A stretch of 47,725 nt of DNA from Comamonadaceae bacterium (GTDB lineage Bacteria > Pseudomonadota > Gammaproteobacteria > Burkholderiales > Burkholderiaceae_C). Location: positions 1-47,725 of the forward strand of contig BJGT01000012.1 in the NCBI GenBank assembly GCA_014190675.1. The letters run 5' to 3'. Position 1 is the first letter of the stretch. Every line of letters begins with the position of its first letter. The notes beneath the pieces are model-generated. The model was given only the letters and a program-made list of their open reading frames with translations. It had not been told where the DNA came from and made no database searches. This document shows positions 26,798 to 35,662 of this stretch, piece after piece. The translations under genes and the position numbers were made by a program.

Positions 26798-27688
26798 ATG
26801 ATACTGGTGGCGGGTTCTGCCAACCTGGACTTCGTGGTCCGGGCGCCTCATATTCCCAGCCCCGGCGAGACGGTTCTGGGTGACGATTTCAAGACCTATC
26901 CCGGCGGCAAGGGTGCCAACCAGGCGGTCGCCTGTGCCCGTGCTGGCGGCGCCAAAACCCATCTGCTGGCGGCCTTGGGCGCAGACGCCTTCGCCGCGCC
27001 CATCGAGGCGTCCCTAGCCGACGCCGGGGTGGTGCTGCACGTGGTGCGGGCGGCCGAGCAGGCCACTGGCACAGCCTTCATCTGCGTCTCAGCCCAGGGG
27101 GAGAACGCCATCACTGTAGCCCCCGGCGCCAACCAAAGCTTGGCGCCTGCCCACCTGCCTGCGCTAGCCGGCTTCAGCCACCTGTTGCTGCAGCTCGAAA
27201 CTCCACTTGAAACCGTTGCCGCTTACGCCCGGGCCGCCCAGTCCCAGGGGCTTACCGTCGTGCTCAATGCAGCACCGGCGCAACACTTGTCGGCCGAGTT
27301 GCTGGCTGACGTGGATATCCTGATCGTCAACCAGGGTGAACTCGCCGCTCTGGCCGACGGCTGCGCCAGCCAAGACGAACAAATCTCACGCATAGCCGTT
27401 CCCTGCTTAATCGTCACCCTGGGCCAAGAGGGTTGCGTGGCGCGCAGCGGACAACACCGGTTTGTGCAGGCGGCCTTCCCGGTCAAAGTGCTTGACACCA
27501 CGGGTGCCGGAGACACTTTTTGTGGCACGTTGGTGGCCGCGCTGAGCCAGGGCGAGACCATGCCAGACGCCCTGCGCCGCGCCAGTGCTGCCGCCGCCCT
27601 GGCCTGCACCAGTTTGGGCGCACAGTCTTCCATACCCACCGCCCAAGCAGTTGCGGCCATGCTGGCCCAAGGTAAGAAAACCACATGA
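26798..27688 (+). CDS. rbsK: Ribokinase (PfkB family)
   Basis: This PfkB-family sugar kinase has about 296 residues. GSANLDFVVRAPHIPSPGET and YPGGKGANQAVACARAGG are the N-terminal ribokinase motifs; DTTGAGDTFCGTLVAAL is the C-terminal anion-hole and catalytic-Asp motif. It phosphorylates ribose, here probably the ribose freed by the next gene's nucleoside hydrolase. The ATG at 26798 has AAAGGTG seven bases upstream; the longer frame from 26756 is not supported. Its stop overlaps the nucleoside hydrolase start by ATGA. Confidence 0.92.
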   Translation: MILVAGSANLDFVVRAPHIPSPGETVLGDDFKTYPGGKGANQAVACARAGGAKTHLLAALGADAFAAPIEASLADAGVVLHVVRAAEQATGTAFICVSAQGENAITVAPGANQSLAPAHLPALAGFSHLLLQLETPLETVAAYARAAQSQGLTVVLNAAPAQHLSAELLADVDILIVNQGELAALADGCASQDEQISRIAVPCLIVTLGQEGCVARSGQHRFVQAAFPVKVLDTTGAGDTFCGTLVAALSQGETMPDALRRASAAAALACTSLGAQSSIPTAQAVAAMLAQGKKTT

Positions 27689-28680
27689 ACAGCAGCCAAG
27701 TACATCGGGTTATTTTCGATACCGACCCCGGCGTGGACGACGCCATGGCCCTGTATTTCGCACTCGCCCATCCGGCCATCGAGGTGCTTGGAATCACCAC
27801 CAGCTTTGGCAACGTGACCGTGGCGCAGGCCGCCCAAAATGCCCTCTACCTGTGTGCCTTGGCCGGGCGTCGCATTCCGGTCACACAGGGGGTGGACCGG
27901 CCCTGGCTGAAACCAGCTGAGGCGCCACCGGCCTACATTCATGGTGCCGACGGCCTGGGCAATTTACCCGATCGCATGGCGGTGTCTGAGCAACTCGACT
28001 TGCGCCCATCGGCCCAGTTCATCGTCGACATGGCGCGCGCCAACCCCGGCGAGATCACCCTGGTGGCTGTGGGTCCCCTGGGCAACCTCAGCCTGGCGCT
28101 GCTGCTCGAGCCTGCCTTACCCAGTTTGCTCAAACAGGTGATTCTGATGGGTGGCACGGTGCTCGAGCCAGGCAATGTCTCCCCCGTGGCCGAGGCCAAC
28201 ATCTGGAACGACCCGCACGCCGCCGACCGGGTGTTTACTGCCGGTTGGCCGCTCACCATGGTTGGACTGGATGTGACCCACCGCCTGGTTTTACCGGTTA
28301 CGCTGTTTCAAAAAATTGCCGACCACCATCGACACCGCGCCACCGACGCACTGCACCACGCGGTGTCTTTTTATGCTGATTTTTATGGCGCGCGCTTTGC
28401 GCATGTGGCTGCCGTTCGAGGCTGTTTTGGGCATGATGTGCTGGCCTTTATTTACCTGGTTGCGCCCTATCTGTTTGAGACGCAAAGCGGCCAGGTTCGT
28501 GTGGTGAGCGACGGCCTGGCCCAGGGGCAGACGATTCTCAAACGCCAGCCTGGCATCGACTACCCCCACCCCGGCTGGGATGCCAGCCGGCCCGCCAGCA
28601 GCGTGTGCATGGCGCTTGACGCCCCGGCCTGCAGCGCGCTCTTCGAGACCACGCTGATGCGCTCGTGGTTGCCAGCCTGA
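27685..28680 (+). CDS. Inosine/uridine-preferring nucleoside hydrolase
   Basis: The protein has 331 residues. The N-terminal Ca-binding motif DTDPGVDDAMAL (from about residue 12) is diagnostic of the family; MGGTVLEPGNVSPVAEANIW, and GLDVTHRLVLP also match. It splits ribonucleosides into base and ribose. Tight coupling with rbsK (ATGA overlap) and divergence from a BMP-type transporter define a nucleoside import and cleavage module. Which of the Rih-type specificities it has cannot be read from sequence. Confidence 0.93.
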   Translation: MNSSQVHRVIFDTDPGVDDAMALYFALAHPAIEVLGITTSFGNVTVAQAAQNALYLCALAGRRIPVTQGVDRPWLKPAEAPPAYIHGADGLGNLPDRMAVSEQLDLRPSAQFIVDMARANPGEITLVAVGPLGNLSLALLLEPALPSLLKQVILMGGTVLEPGNVSPVAEANIWNDPHAADRVFTAGWPLTMVGLDVTHRLVLPVTLFQKIADHHRHRATDALHHAVSFYADFYGARFAHVAAVRGCFGHDVLAFIYLVAPYLFETQSGQVRVVSDGLAQGQTILKRQPGIDYPHPGWDASRPASSVCMALDAPACSALFETTLMRSWLPA

Positions 28681-28714
28681 GCCTACCCGGCCCGCGCCTG
28701 TGTTCAGCCACGCC

Positions 28715-29560
28715 ATGCACTTGCCTGTGATCGATTTTCAAAACCAGGGGGCGCCTGAGGCGTTTTGCCGCAGCCTGCACAGCACCGGATTCGCGGTACT
28801 GACCAAGCACCCCCTGCAGCCGGACCTGGTGGCAGGCATTTATGCCGAGTGGCTGGATTTCTTTCAGGGCCAGGCTAAGCATGCCTATGCCCATGATGCG
28901 CTGCGGCACGATGGCTATTTCTCCACCGCGGTGTCGGAAACCGCCAAAAACCACACACAGCGCGATCTCAAAGAGTTCTTTCACATCTACCCTTGGGGGC
29001 GGTACCCGAGCGAAGTGTCCGACGCCGCGCGACGTTACTACGCCCAGGGCAATGCGCTGGCGCAAACCCTGCTGGGCTGGGTCCAAGCCCATTCACCGCC
29101 GGCAGTGCGGGCCGGCTACTCAATGCCTCTGCCTGCGATGCTCGATGGCAGCGAGCACACGCTGCTGCGGGTGCTGCACTACCCGCCACTGACTGGCCAT
29201 GAAAATCCCGGCGCCCTGCGCGCTGCCGCCCATGGCGACATCAACCTCTTGACGCTGCTGCCCGCGGCCACCGAACCCGGCCTTCAGGTACTGGCCCAAG
29301 ACGGCAGTTGGAAGGACGTGCCCTGCGACTTCAATTACCTGATTGTCAATATCGGCGACATGCTGGCCGAAGCCTCGGGCCACCACTACCCATCCACGGT
29401 ACACCGCGTGCTCAACCCGGTGGGTCTGGCGCGAACCAAGCCACGTATTTCTCTGCCACTGTTTCTGCACCCCCGGCGCGAGGTGGTGCTGTCGCAGCGC
29501 TACACCGTGGGCAGCTACTTTGATGAACGCATGCAGGAGTTGCGCAGGCCGGGCAGCTGA
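28715..29560 (+). CDS. Isopenicillin N synthase-like 2-oxoglutarate/Fe(II) oxygenase
   Basis: This double-stranded beta-helix oxygenase has about 281 residues. The iron ligands are visible as HGDINLLTLLP (HxD) and STVHRVLNP (distal His), with RISLPLFLHP supplying the RxS motif that binds the co-substrate. The N-terminal domain (LPVIDFQNQGAPEAFCRSLH) is of the DIOX_N type. It lies 34 bases after the nucleoside hydrolase. The ATG at 28715 is chosen over a GTG five codons upstream. The substrate is unknown; the neighbourhood suggests a nucleobase or nucleoside derivative. Confidence 0.85.
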   Translation: MHLPVIDFQNQGAPEAFCRSLHSTGFAVLTKHPLQPDLVAGIYAEWLDFFQGQAKHAYAHDALRHDGYFSTAVSETAKNHTQRDLKEFFHIYPWGRYPSEVSDAARRYYAQGNALAQTLLGWVQAHSPPAVRAGYSMPLPAMLDGSEHTLLRVLHYPPLTGHENPGALRAAAHGDINLLTLLPAATEPGLQVLAQDGSWKDVPCDFNYLIVNIGDMLAEASGHHYPSTVHRVLNPVGLARTKPRISLPLFLHPRREVVLSQRYTVGSYFDERMQELRRPGS

Positions 29561-29632
29561 GCTGGCCGGCAGCAGACCTGGCACATATAGCGCAACAACA
29601 TATTCAAATCATAAATAAGTTGTTTGTGAATC

Positions 29633-29659
29633 GGGCCGGGGCGCCTACAGTGCCGGCCC
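29633..29659 (+). promoter_or_regulatory. Hairpin ending at the cysI start codon
   Basis: GGGCCGG (29633-29639) pairs perfectly with CCGGCCC (29653-29659), and the second arm abuts the ATG at 29660. No Shine-Dalgarno sequence is visible between them. The stem could block initiation or mark a leaderless or unusually initiated mRNA. Upstream, the AT-rich stretch with AACAAC (29594) and GTTGTT (29619) arms is a possible CysB-type activator region. Confidence 0.5.
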
Positions 29660-31441
29660 ATGTACCAATACACAGACTTCGATCGGCAGTTCGTGCGCAG
29701 CCGGGCTGCCCAGTACCGAGACCAATTGCAGCGCCACCTGAATGGACGGCTCAGCGACGACGACTTCAAGCCGCTGCGGCTGCAAAACGGCTGGTATTTG
29801 CAACGCTACGCGCCCATGTTGCGGGTGGCGATTCCCTACGGCGAGCTCTCCAGCGACCAGCTGCGCGCGCTCGCCACGATCGCCCGCATCTACGACCAGC
29901 CCAAGCCTGAGATCTACCAAACGGCCAGCCTGGCCCAGGCCAAACTGGGCACCTCGCATCTGCCTACCGGCTGCGCCCATTTCACCACCCGGCAAAACGC
30001 CCAGTTCAACTGGATACCCCTGGACCGAAGCGCCGATGTGATGGACCTGTTGGCCAGTGTGGACATGCACGGCATTCAGACCAGCGGCAACTGCATACGC
30101 AACATCACCAGCGACGAGCGGGCCGGCATTGCGGTGGACGAAATCACCGACCCGCGACCGTTTTGCGAGATCCTGCGCCAGTGGAGCACGCTACACCCAG
30201 AGTTTGCCTTTTTGCCGCGCAAGTTCAAGATAGCGGTGTCTGGCGCCCACGAAGACCGGGCCGCCACCGCCTGGCACGATGTCGGCCTGCAGGTGCTGCG
30301 CGATGAGCAGGGCGAGGTAGGCTTCAAGGTGTTGGTAGGCGGCGGCATGGGACGTAACCCGGTGATTGCCAGCACCATCCGCGCCTTTTTGCCCTGGCAT
30401 CAAATCCTGAACTACCTCGAGGCCCTGGTGCGGGTCTACAACCGCTGGGGCCGCAGAGACAACATCTACAAAGCGCGCATCAAAATTCTGGTCAAGGCCG
30501 AGGGCCAGCGCTTTACTGACGAAGTGGAAGCCGAGTACCAACAAATACTGACACAAGACGGCGCTCCTCACAGCATCACCCAGGCTGAACTCGATCGGGT
30601 GAGCGCCTCGTTTGTGCCGCCTGCGCTGCTCGCGCAGCAGCCTGAGCGCGCGCACAGCTTGGCCGACCAGCCGGATGTCACGGCCGCCGAGCAGCTTGAC
30701 TATGCCCGCTGGTTGCAGCAAAACGTGGCCGCACACAAAAATCCTGACCTGCGCATCGTGACCCTGTCGCTCAAGCGTCTACGCCAAGCGCCGGGCGACG
30801 CCAACGCCGAGCAGCTCGAGCAGGCGGCAAAATTGTCCGACCAGTTTTCCGCCGGCGAAGCCCGGGTCAGCCACGACCAAAACCTGCTACTGCCCTGGGT
30901 CAGCAGCCAGCAGTTGCCCGCGCTCTGGCATGCCGCACGAGAGTCTGGCTTTGGCCGTGCCAACATTCGACTGCTGAGCGACATGATTGCCTGCCCCGGC
31001 GGCGATTTTTGCGCCCTGGCGAATGCCCGGTCCCTCCCGATTGCCGAGGCCATCACCGAGCGCTACCAAGACATGGACGAGCTGCATGACCTGGGTGAAA
31101 TCGATCTGCACATCAGCGGCTGCATCAACTCCTGCGGCCACCACCACAGTGGCCATATCGGTATTTTGGGCGTGGACAAAGACGGGCAGGAGTGCTACCA
31201 GGTATCCCTTGGCGGCTCGGACGGCTCCCGCCTCAGCGGGGCGCCAACCCCGGGGAAAATTGTCGGGCCATCCTTTGTTGCCACCGAAGTCCCCGACGTG
31301 ATCGAAGCCCTGCTGGAGACCTACCGCTTGCAGCGCCTGAGCGACGAGAGCTTTGTTACCACCCTTCGCCGGGTCGGCTTGGATCCTTTCAAACAGTCCG
31401 CCAACCGGGTGCGCCGCAGCCTGGCCGCTGAGCCGGGCTGA
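29660..31441 (+). CDS. cysI: Sulfite (nitrite/sulfite) reductase hemoprotein
   Basis: This siroheme and 4Fe-4S reductase has 593 residues. The cluster cysteines are Cys445 and Cys451 in ACPGGDFCALAN and Cys488 and Cys492 in CINSCGHHHSGHIG. It reduces sulfite to sulfide in the cytoplasm. No cysJ flavoprotein gene is nearby; the downstream ferredoxin and ferredoxin reductase could supply the six electrons. The start MYQYTDFDRQFV is typical of Burkholderiales CysI but has no clear ribosome-binding site. DUF934 follows after eight bases. A nitrite reductase role is less likely given the DUF934 partner. Confidence 0.9.
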   Translation: MYQYTDFDRQFVRSRAAQYRDQLQRHLNGRLSDDDFKPLRLQNGWYLQRYAPMLRVAIPYGELSSDQLRALATIARIYDQPKPEIYQTASLAQAKLGTSHLPTGCAHFTTRQNAQFNWIPLDRSADVMDLLASVDMHGIQTSGNCIRNITSDERAGIAVDEITDPRPFCEILRQWSTLHPEFAFLPRKFKIAVSGAHEDRAATAWHDVGLQVLRDEQGEVGFKVLVGGGMGRNPVIASTIRAFLPWHQILNYLEALVRVYNRWGRRDNIYKARIKILVKAEGQRFTDEVEAEYQQILTQDGAPHSITQAELDRVSASFVPPALLAQQPERAHSLADQPDVTAAEQLDYARWLQQNVAAHKNPDLRIVTLSLKRLRQAPGDANAEQLEQAAKLSDQFSAGEARVSHDQNLLLPWVSSQQLPALWHAARESGFGRANIRLLSDMIACPGGDFCALANARSLPIAEAITERYQDMDELHDLGEIDLHISGCINSCGHHHSGHIGILGVDKDGQECYQVSLGGSDGSRLSGAPTPGKIVGPSFVATEVPDVIEALLETYRLQRLSDESFVTTLRRVGLDPFKQSANRVRRSLAAEPG

Positions 31442-31449
31442 GACTGACC

Positions 31450-31845
31450 ATGAAACTCATCGCCCACCACCTTCACGCCGCCGAGCCCCAGAGTTCTGGC
31501 AGGCTAACCATCACCAATGATGTTGATCCCCGCGACTTGGCGCTCAGCGGCCTGACGCGCATAGACCTGTGCTTCCCAAAATTTACCGACGGCCGTGCCT
31601 ACAGCCAAGCCTATCTGCTGCGACGGCGCCTGGGCTTTGTGGGCGAATTGCGCGCCACAGGCGATGTGCTCCTCGATCAGCTGCTGCTGATGCAGCGCAA
31701 CGGTTTTGACTCAGCGGTGCTGAGAGCCGACCAGGACAGCGGGGCAGCTTCGGGCCAACTCGGATACTTTCCTGACTTTTACCAAGCCGACGCGCGCGGC
31801 TGTATGCCCAGGTTTGCCCTGCCGGCACAACAGCACGGCGCTTGA
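31450..31845 (+). CDS. DUF934 protein linked to sulfite reductase
   Basis: The protein has 131 residues. The sequence LALSGLTRIDLCFPKFTDGR followed by AYSQAYLLRRRLGFVGELRA is the signature of the DUF934 family, which almost always follows cysI in beta-proteobacteria. Its biochemical role is not established; it is assumed to assist sulfite or sulfate reduction. In related genomes cysH, cysD and cysN normally follow; here ferredoxin genes do. It starts eight bases after the cysI stop, so the two share a transcript. Confidence 0.9.
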   Translation: MKLIAHHLHAAEPQSSGRLTITNDVDPRDLALSGLTRIDLCFPKFTDGRAYSQAYLLRRRLGFVGELRATGDVLLDQLLLMQRNGFDSAVLRADQDSGAASGQLGYFPDFYQADARGCMPRFALPAQQHGA

Positions 31846-31945
31846 GCCGCAGCGCTGCCTCGCCTGCCAGCCGCAAGGGCTATCGGCGGGGCGGATACGA
31901 AAGTCAATAAAATAAGGGTTTTTCCGAAACTCGTTGCATCTCAAC

Positions 31946-32275
31946 ATGACCCATACCGTCACCGAAGCTTGTATCAAATGCAAGTACACCGACTGCGTCG
32001 ACGTCTGCCCCGTAGACTGCTTTCGCGAAGGTCCGAATTTCCTGACCATAGACCCCGATGAGTGCATCGACTGCGCGGTGTGCATCCCAGAGTGCCCGGT
32101 GAACGCAATTTATGCCGAGGAAGACGTTCCCGCTGACCAGCAACACATGACCGCCCTGAATGCCGAGTTGTCGCGTCTGCCAGGCTGGAAAAGTATCACC
32201 AAACGAAAAATCCCCCCGGCTGATGCCGACGACTGGAAAGACAAAACCAACAAGCTCCCCCTGCTGGTCCGCTGA
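31946..32275 (+). CDS. fdxA: Seven-iron type ferredoxin FdxA
   Basis: This ferredoxin has 109 residues. The N-terminal cysteines in [18 protein letters not shown] and the second set in [13 protein letters not shown] fit the 3Fe-4S plus 4Fe-4S (7Fe) arrangement, and the long C-terminal tail ([13 protein letters not shown]) is typical of FdxA in Proteobacteria. The start at 31946 gives MTHTVTEAC; four extra codons upstream are possible. No good ribosome-binding site is seen. It sits between cysI-DUF934 and a ferredoxin-NADP reductase gene, 100 bases after DUF934. Confidence 0.93.
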   Translation: MTHTVTEACIKCKYTDCVDVCPVDCFREGPNFLTIDPDECIDCAVCIPECPVNAIYAEEDVPADQQHMTALNAELSRLPGWKSITKRKIPPADADDWKDKTNKLPLLVR

Positions 32276-32292
32276 GAGCGGGCGCACCACCC

Positions 32293-33387
32293 ATGGATTT
32301 AAAAATGAATGAAGCGCTGCTGTCAGCAGCCGCTGGCGAGCCGATAAGCACAGATGCATTGATCGTCGGTGCCGGCCCGGTGGGTCTGTTCCAGGTGTTT
32401 GAGTTGGGTCTGCTTGAGATCAAATCCCATGTGATTGATTCACTGGCCTACCCTGGTGGCCAATGCGTTGAGCTTTACCCCGACAAGCCAATTTACGACA
32501 TACCCGCCGTGCCGGTGTGCACTGGCCAGGAGCTGACCGACAGCCTGCTCAAGCAAATTGCCCCCTTCGGCGCCACCTTCCACTACGGCCAAGAGGTGAG
32601 CATCGTTCAACAACAGGCCGACGGCCGCTTCTTTGTTGAAACCTCCAAGGGAACCCGGTTCCTGAGCAAGACTATTTTCATTGCGGCTGGTGTGGGCGCC
32701 TTCCAGCCGCGCACCCTCAAGGTGGACGGCCTGGACGGGTTTGATGGCAGTCAGCTGTTTTACCGCGTCAAGAACCCCGATGACTTTGCCGGCAAAAATC
32801 TGGTGATCGTCGGCGGCGGTGATTCAGCGCTGGACTGGGCACTCGATTTTGTCAAAGACAGCCCGCACAAAGCCCAAAGCGTGATCTTGATCCACCGGCG
32901 CGACGGCTTCAAGGCCGCACCGGCCAGCGTGGCCAAGATGAAAGCGCTGTGCGATGCCTTTGAAATGCAATTCGTGGTTGGCCAGGTTACTGGCCATGAA
33001 GAACGCGAGGGCACACTCACCGGCGTCAAGGTGACTGGCGCAGACGGGGTCACACGCCTGGTGCCTCTCGATGTGTTGCTGGTATTTTTTGGTTTGAGCC
33101 CCAAACTCGGACCGATTGCGCAATGGGGTCTGGACATCGAGCGAAAACAGCTCAAGGTTGACACCGAAAAGTTCTCCACCAATATCCCTGGTATTTTTGC
33201 TGTTGGCGATATCAACATCTACCCGGGTAAAAAAAAGCTGATCCTGAGTGGCTTCCATGAGTGTGCGCTGGCCGCCTTTGGCGCCATGCCCATCATTGCG
33301 CCAGATAAAAAAGTGTTTCTGCAGTACACCACCACCAGCCCCAAACTCCACAAGGTACTGGGCGTTGAAAGCCCGGTGTTCGACTAA
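32293..33387 (+). CDS. Ferredoxin-NADP reductase, thioredoxin-reductase-like type
   Basis: This flavoprotein has 364 residues. It has an N-terminal FAD motif ([18 protein letters not shown]), the PGGQC region close to the re-face of FAD, and an NADP-binding [13 protein letters not shown]. The active-site CxxC of thioredoxin reductase is absent, which assigns it to the TrxR-like FNR class. It moves electrons between NADPH and ferredoxin. Eighteen bases separate it from fdxA, so both are probably one transcript. It converges on the SDR gene after about 100 bases. Confidence 0.9.
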   Translation: MDLKMNEALLSAAAGEPISTDALIVGAGPVGLFQVFELGLLEIKSHVIDSLAYPGGQCVELYPDKPIYDIPAVPVCTGQELTDSLLKQIAPFGATFHYGQEVSIVQQQADGRFFVETSKGTRFLSKTIFIAAGVGAFQPRTLKVDGLDGFDGSQLFYRVKNPDDFAGKNLVIVGGGDSALDWALDFVKDSPHKAQSVILIHRRDGFKAAPASVAKMKALCDAFEMQFVVGQVTGHEEREGTLTGVKVTGADGVTRLVPLDVLLVFFGLSPKLGPIAQWGLDIERKQLKVDTEKFSTNIPGIFAVGDINIYPGKKKLILSGFHECALAAFGAMPIIAPDKKVFLQYTTTSPKLHKVLGVESPVFD

Positions 33388-33475
33388 ACCCGCTTGGTGC
33401 GCACCCCAAACAACTGCGCGCTGTTGCCGCTGGACACCTGGACATCTGGTCAGGTCGAAAACCTCTGGCGGGTTT
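33386..33475. other. Long-span inverted repeat between convergent genes
   Basis: AAACCCGC (33386-33393, covering the end of the FNR gene) pairs perfectly with GCGGGTTT (33468-33475). Inside lies the short palindrome GGTGCGCACC (33396-33405). The loop is long (74 bases), so a simple terminator is doubtful, though GCGGGTTT resembles the descending arm of one. It might end transcription from both sides. Confidence 0.3.
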
Positions 33476-33490
33476 GCAAAGCCTTGGCGC

Positions 33491-34285
33491 TCACTGCGCC
33501 AGAAAACCACCATCAATAGCCAAGGTGTGGCCTGTCACCATGGCGGCCGCAGGGCTGGCAAGATAAATCACAGCCCCCACAATGTCTTCAACTTCGGCAA
33601 TGCGGCCCAACGGCGTCATCGCCTGAATGCGGGCCAGCAATTCCGGCTGCTGCAACAGTGGCGCGATGAAATCGGTGCGCACCCAGGTCGGGGCAATCGC
33701 ATTGACCCGAATACCATGAGCAGCCCACTCCACGGCCAATGCCCGCGTCAAGTTGACCACTGCGCCTTTGCTCGATTGGTAGGAGATATTCGGGTACAGG
33801 CCACCGCCCGAGAGCCCCATGATGGAAGCGGTGTTGACGATCACACCCCGGCGGTTTGGAATCATGTGGCGCGCCGCTGCTCGAGCACATAGAAACACCC
33901 CGGTCAGATTAACTTTGAGCACAGCCTCCCAGTCGGCCAGGCTCAACTCGAGCGAGGGCCGCCGGATCGCCAGGCCGGCATTGTTAACCAGGCTGTCAAT
34001 GCGGCCCTCACTGCTGGTAATTGCTGCCATGGCAGCATCGACCGCAGACTCATCGCTGACATCAACACCATGTGCCACCGCAAAAAACCCCTGCGCCTTA
34101 ATCAGTTCGGCCACCGTGTTGGCAGCTCTTGAATCACGGTCCAACACATGCACCCGGGCACCGGCCCGCGCCATGCCTATGGCAATGCCGCGCCCTATCC
34201 CGTTACCGCCACCAGTGATCACGGCAACACTGCCGTCCAGCGAGAAAGCGCGCTGCGGATCAAAGCCTGCCAATGTCGTCCCCAT
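33491..34285 (-). CDS. Short-chain dehydrogenase/reductase
   Basis: This classical SDR has 264 residues. Visible are the cofactor motif TGGGNGIGRG near residue 24, NNAG near 96, and the catalytic Ser with YQSSKGAVV (Tyr-x3-Lys). DRDSR after beta strand 2 suggests NAD preference. The C-terminus TGHTLAIDGGFLAQ is typical. The substrate is unknown. The aldo/keto reductase gene upstream on the same strand, 204 bases away, suggests a shared sugar or polyol oxidation role, but this is weak. Confidence 0.85.
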   Translation of the reverse strand: MGTTLAGFDPQRAFSLDGSVAVITGGGNGIGRGIAIGMARAGARVHVLDRDSRAANTVAELIKAQGFFAVAHGVDVSDESAVDAAMAAITSSEGRIDSLVNNAGLAIRRPSLELSLADWEAVLKVNLTGVFLCARAAARHMIPNRRGVIVNTASIMGLSGGGLYPNISYQSSKGAVVNLTRALAVEWAAHGIRVNAIAPTWVRTDFIAPLLQQPELLARIQAMTPLGRIAEVEDIVGAVIYLASPAAAMVTGHTLAIDGGFLAQ

Positions 34286-34489
34286 GGGCTAGCGCTCCGA
34301 CAAAAGGCTATCGCAAGGCCATGAAAGCAAACCATTCAGGCTTAGGTGCAGACCCAAATCGCAAACACCAACACAGCGGTGGCGAGAACTGGCAACGGCG
34401 GTATCGGTAGGCAGGCGGGTTTGCATGTTTAGGTGTTATTGGCCAGGGGGTATCCGGTGGTGATGTGTTTTGTTGTGATGTGTTGAGCT
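34286..34489. other. Non-coding gap between AKR and SDR genes
   Basis: No credible gene is seen. The only pattern is a 10-bp direct repeat GTGATGTGTT at 34460-34469 and 34475-34484, close to the aldo/keto reductase stop. No clear terminator or promoter could be recognised. Confidence 0.4.
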
Positions 34490-35527
34490 TCAGTTGGTGG
34501 GCGTCGGGGCTGCCGGCTTGAGCAGTCCGGCGCTCTTAAGATCAGTCCACAGCGCTGCAGGTACGCGGGCCGTAGCCGCCGCTACATTGTCGACCACCTC
34601 GCTGGGCTTGACTGCCCCCAACACCACCGACACGACCGCCGGATGAGCCATCGCAAACTGCAGGGCCGCGGCGCGCAGCGTGGTACTGTGAGCGGCGCAA
34701 ACTGCCTCAATCCTGCGCACCCGGTCCATGATGTTAGGCGGGGCTGGCGCGTAATTGAAGCGCGCACCCGGCAGGGCACCCACCGCAAGAATGCCGGAGT
34801 TGTAAACCCCAGCCAGCATCACGCCAATTTTCTTCTCCAGCGCCAGCGGCAAAAAATCATCAAGACCAGTCTGAACCAGCAGCGAATAGTTGCCGGCCAT
34901 CATCATCACATCAAAATCACCGGCACGGGCAAACTTGGCGCACCTATCGGCCTCGTTGAGGCCGACCCCGATGGCACCGACCACCCCTTGGGCACGCAGC
35001 TCATCCAGCGCGACATAGGCCCCAGACATGGCCTCTTTGAAGCGCTGATCCACATCGGCCGGGCCATGGGTCCACACATCGCAATCATGAATCAGCACCA
35101 TGTCAAGCCGGTCGAGCCCGGTTCGCAGCAAAGATTGCTCGATTGAACGCATCGCCCCGTCATAGGAATAGTCAAAGCGGGCCGCATGGGCAAACCCCCC
35201 CGCAAAACCGGGTGAAACAACATCTGTTTTTAAACTCGCAGGCGCGCCCATGGGGTCCATGGTTCGTCCTATTTTGCTAGACACCAGCAGGCCGTTGCGC
35301 CCAGCATGTCGCAAGCCCGACCCCAGGCGCACTTCGGCCAGGCCATTGCCGTAATGGGGCGAGGTGTCAAACAGTGTCACGCCGCAGGCCAATGCCTGCT
35401 CGACTGTGCTGATAGCGGTTTTTTCATCCAGCTTGGCATACAGGTCGCCGATGGGAGCCGTGCCAAGCCCGACAACAGAAAAATTCATGGTGCCTTGCTG
35501 GCGCGTTTTGAACTGCCTGATTTCCAT
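34490..35527 (-). CDS. Aldo/keto reductase, aldose (D-threo-aldose/L-fucose) dehydrogenase-like
   Basis: The protein has about 345 residues. VGLGTAPIGDLY, LFDTSPHYGNGLAEVRLG (Asp, Tyr of the active site) and MVLIHDCDVWTHG (His) are typical of the AKR group that includes D-threo-aldose 1-dehydrogenase, which oxidises aldoses such as L-fucose to lactones with NAD(P). The ATG at 35527 has AGAGAGG seven bases upstream; the 18 extra codons of the longer frame are unsupported. The pathway context is incomplete here because no lactonase or dehydratase gene is adjacent. Confidence 0.85.
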   Translation of the reverse strand: MEIRQFKTRQQGTMNFSVVGLGTAPIGDLYAKLDEKTAISTVEQALACGVTLFDTSPHYGNGLAEVRLGSGLRHAGRNGLLVSSKIGRTMDPMGAPASLKTDVVSPGFAGGFAHAARFDYSYDGAMRSIEQSLLRTGLDRLDMVLIHDCDVWTHGPADVDQRFKEAMSGAYVALDELRAQGVVGAIGVGLNEADRCAKFARAGDFDVMMMAGNYSLLVQTGLDDFLPLALEKKIGVMLAGVYNSGILAVGALPGARFNYAPAPPNIMDRVRRIEAVCAAHSTTLRAAALQFAMAHPAVVSVVLGAVKPSEVVDNVAAATARVPAALWTDLKSAGLLKPAAPTPTN

Positions 35528-35662
35528 AAAAAACCTCTCTTGGCCCTTCAGCCGGCATGGTGCGCCAGCGGCTTGAATCAATCTTTCTGTGCCCTCGTGG
35601 CGAAAAAATTGTAATCTCTGCGGTTACGAGCCTGACAGTCGTCGCGTCAACCAGGAAAGTCC

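Noticed and set aside
26798-28680. Ribose-specific (rbs) operon
   Set aside because: The transporter is of the BMP nucleoside type and a nucleoside hydrolase follows, so free ribose uptake is a poorer explanation than nucleoside use.
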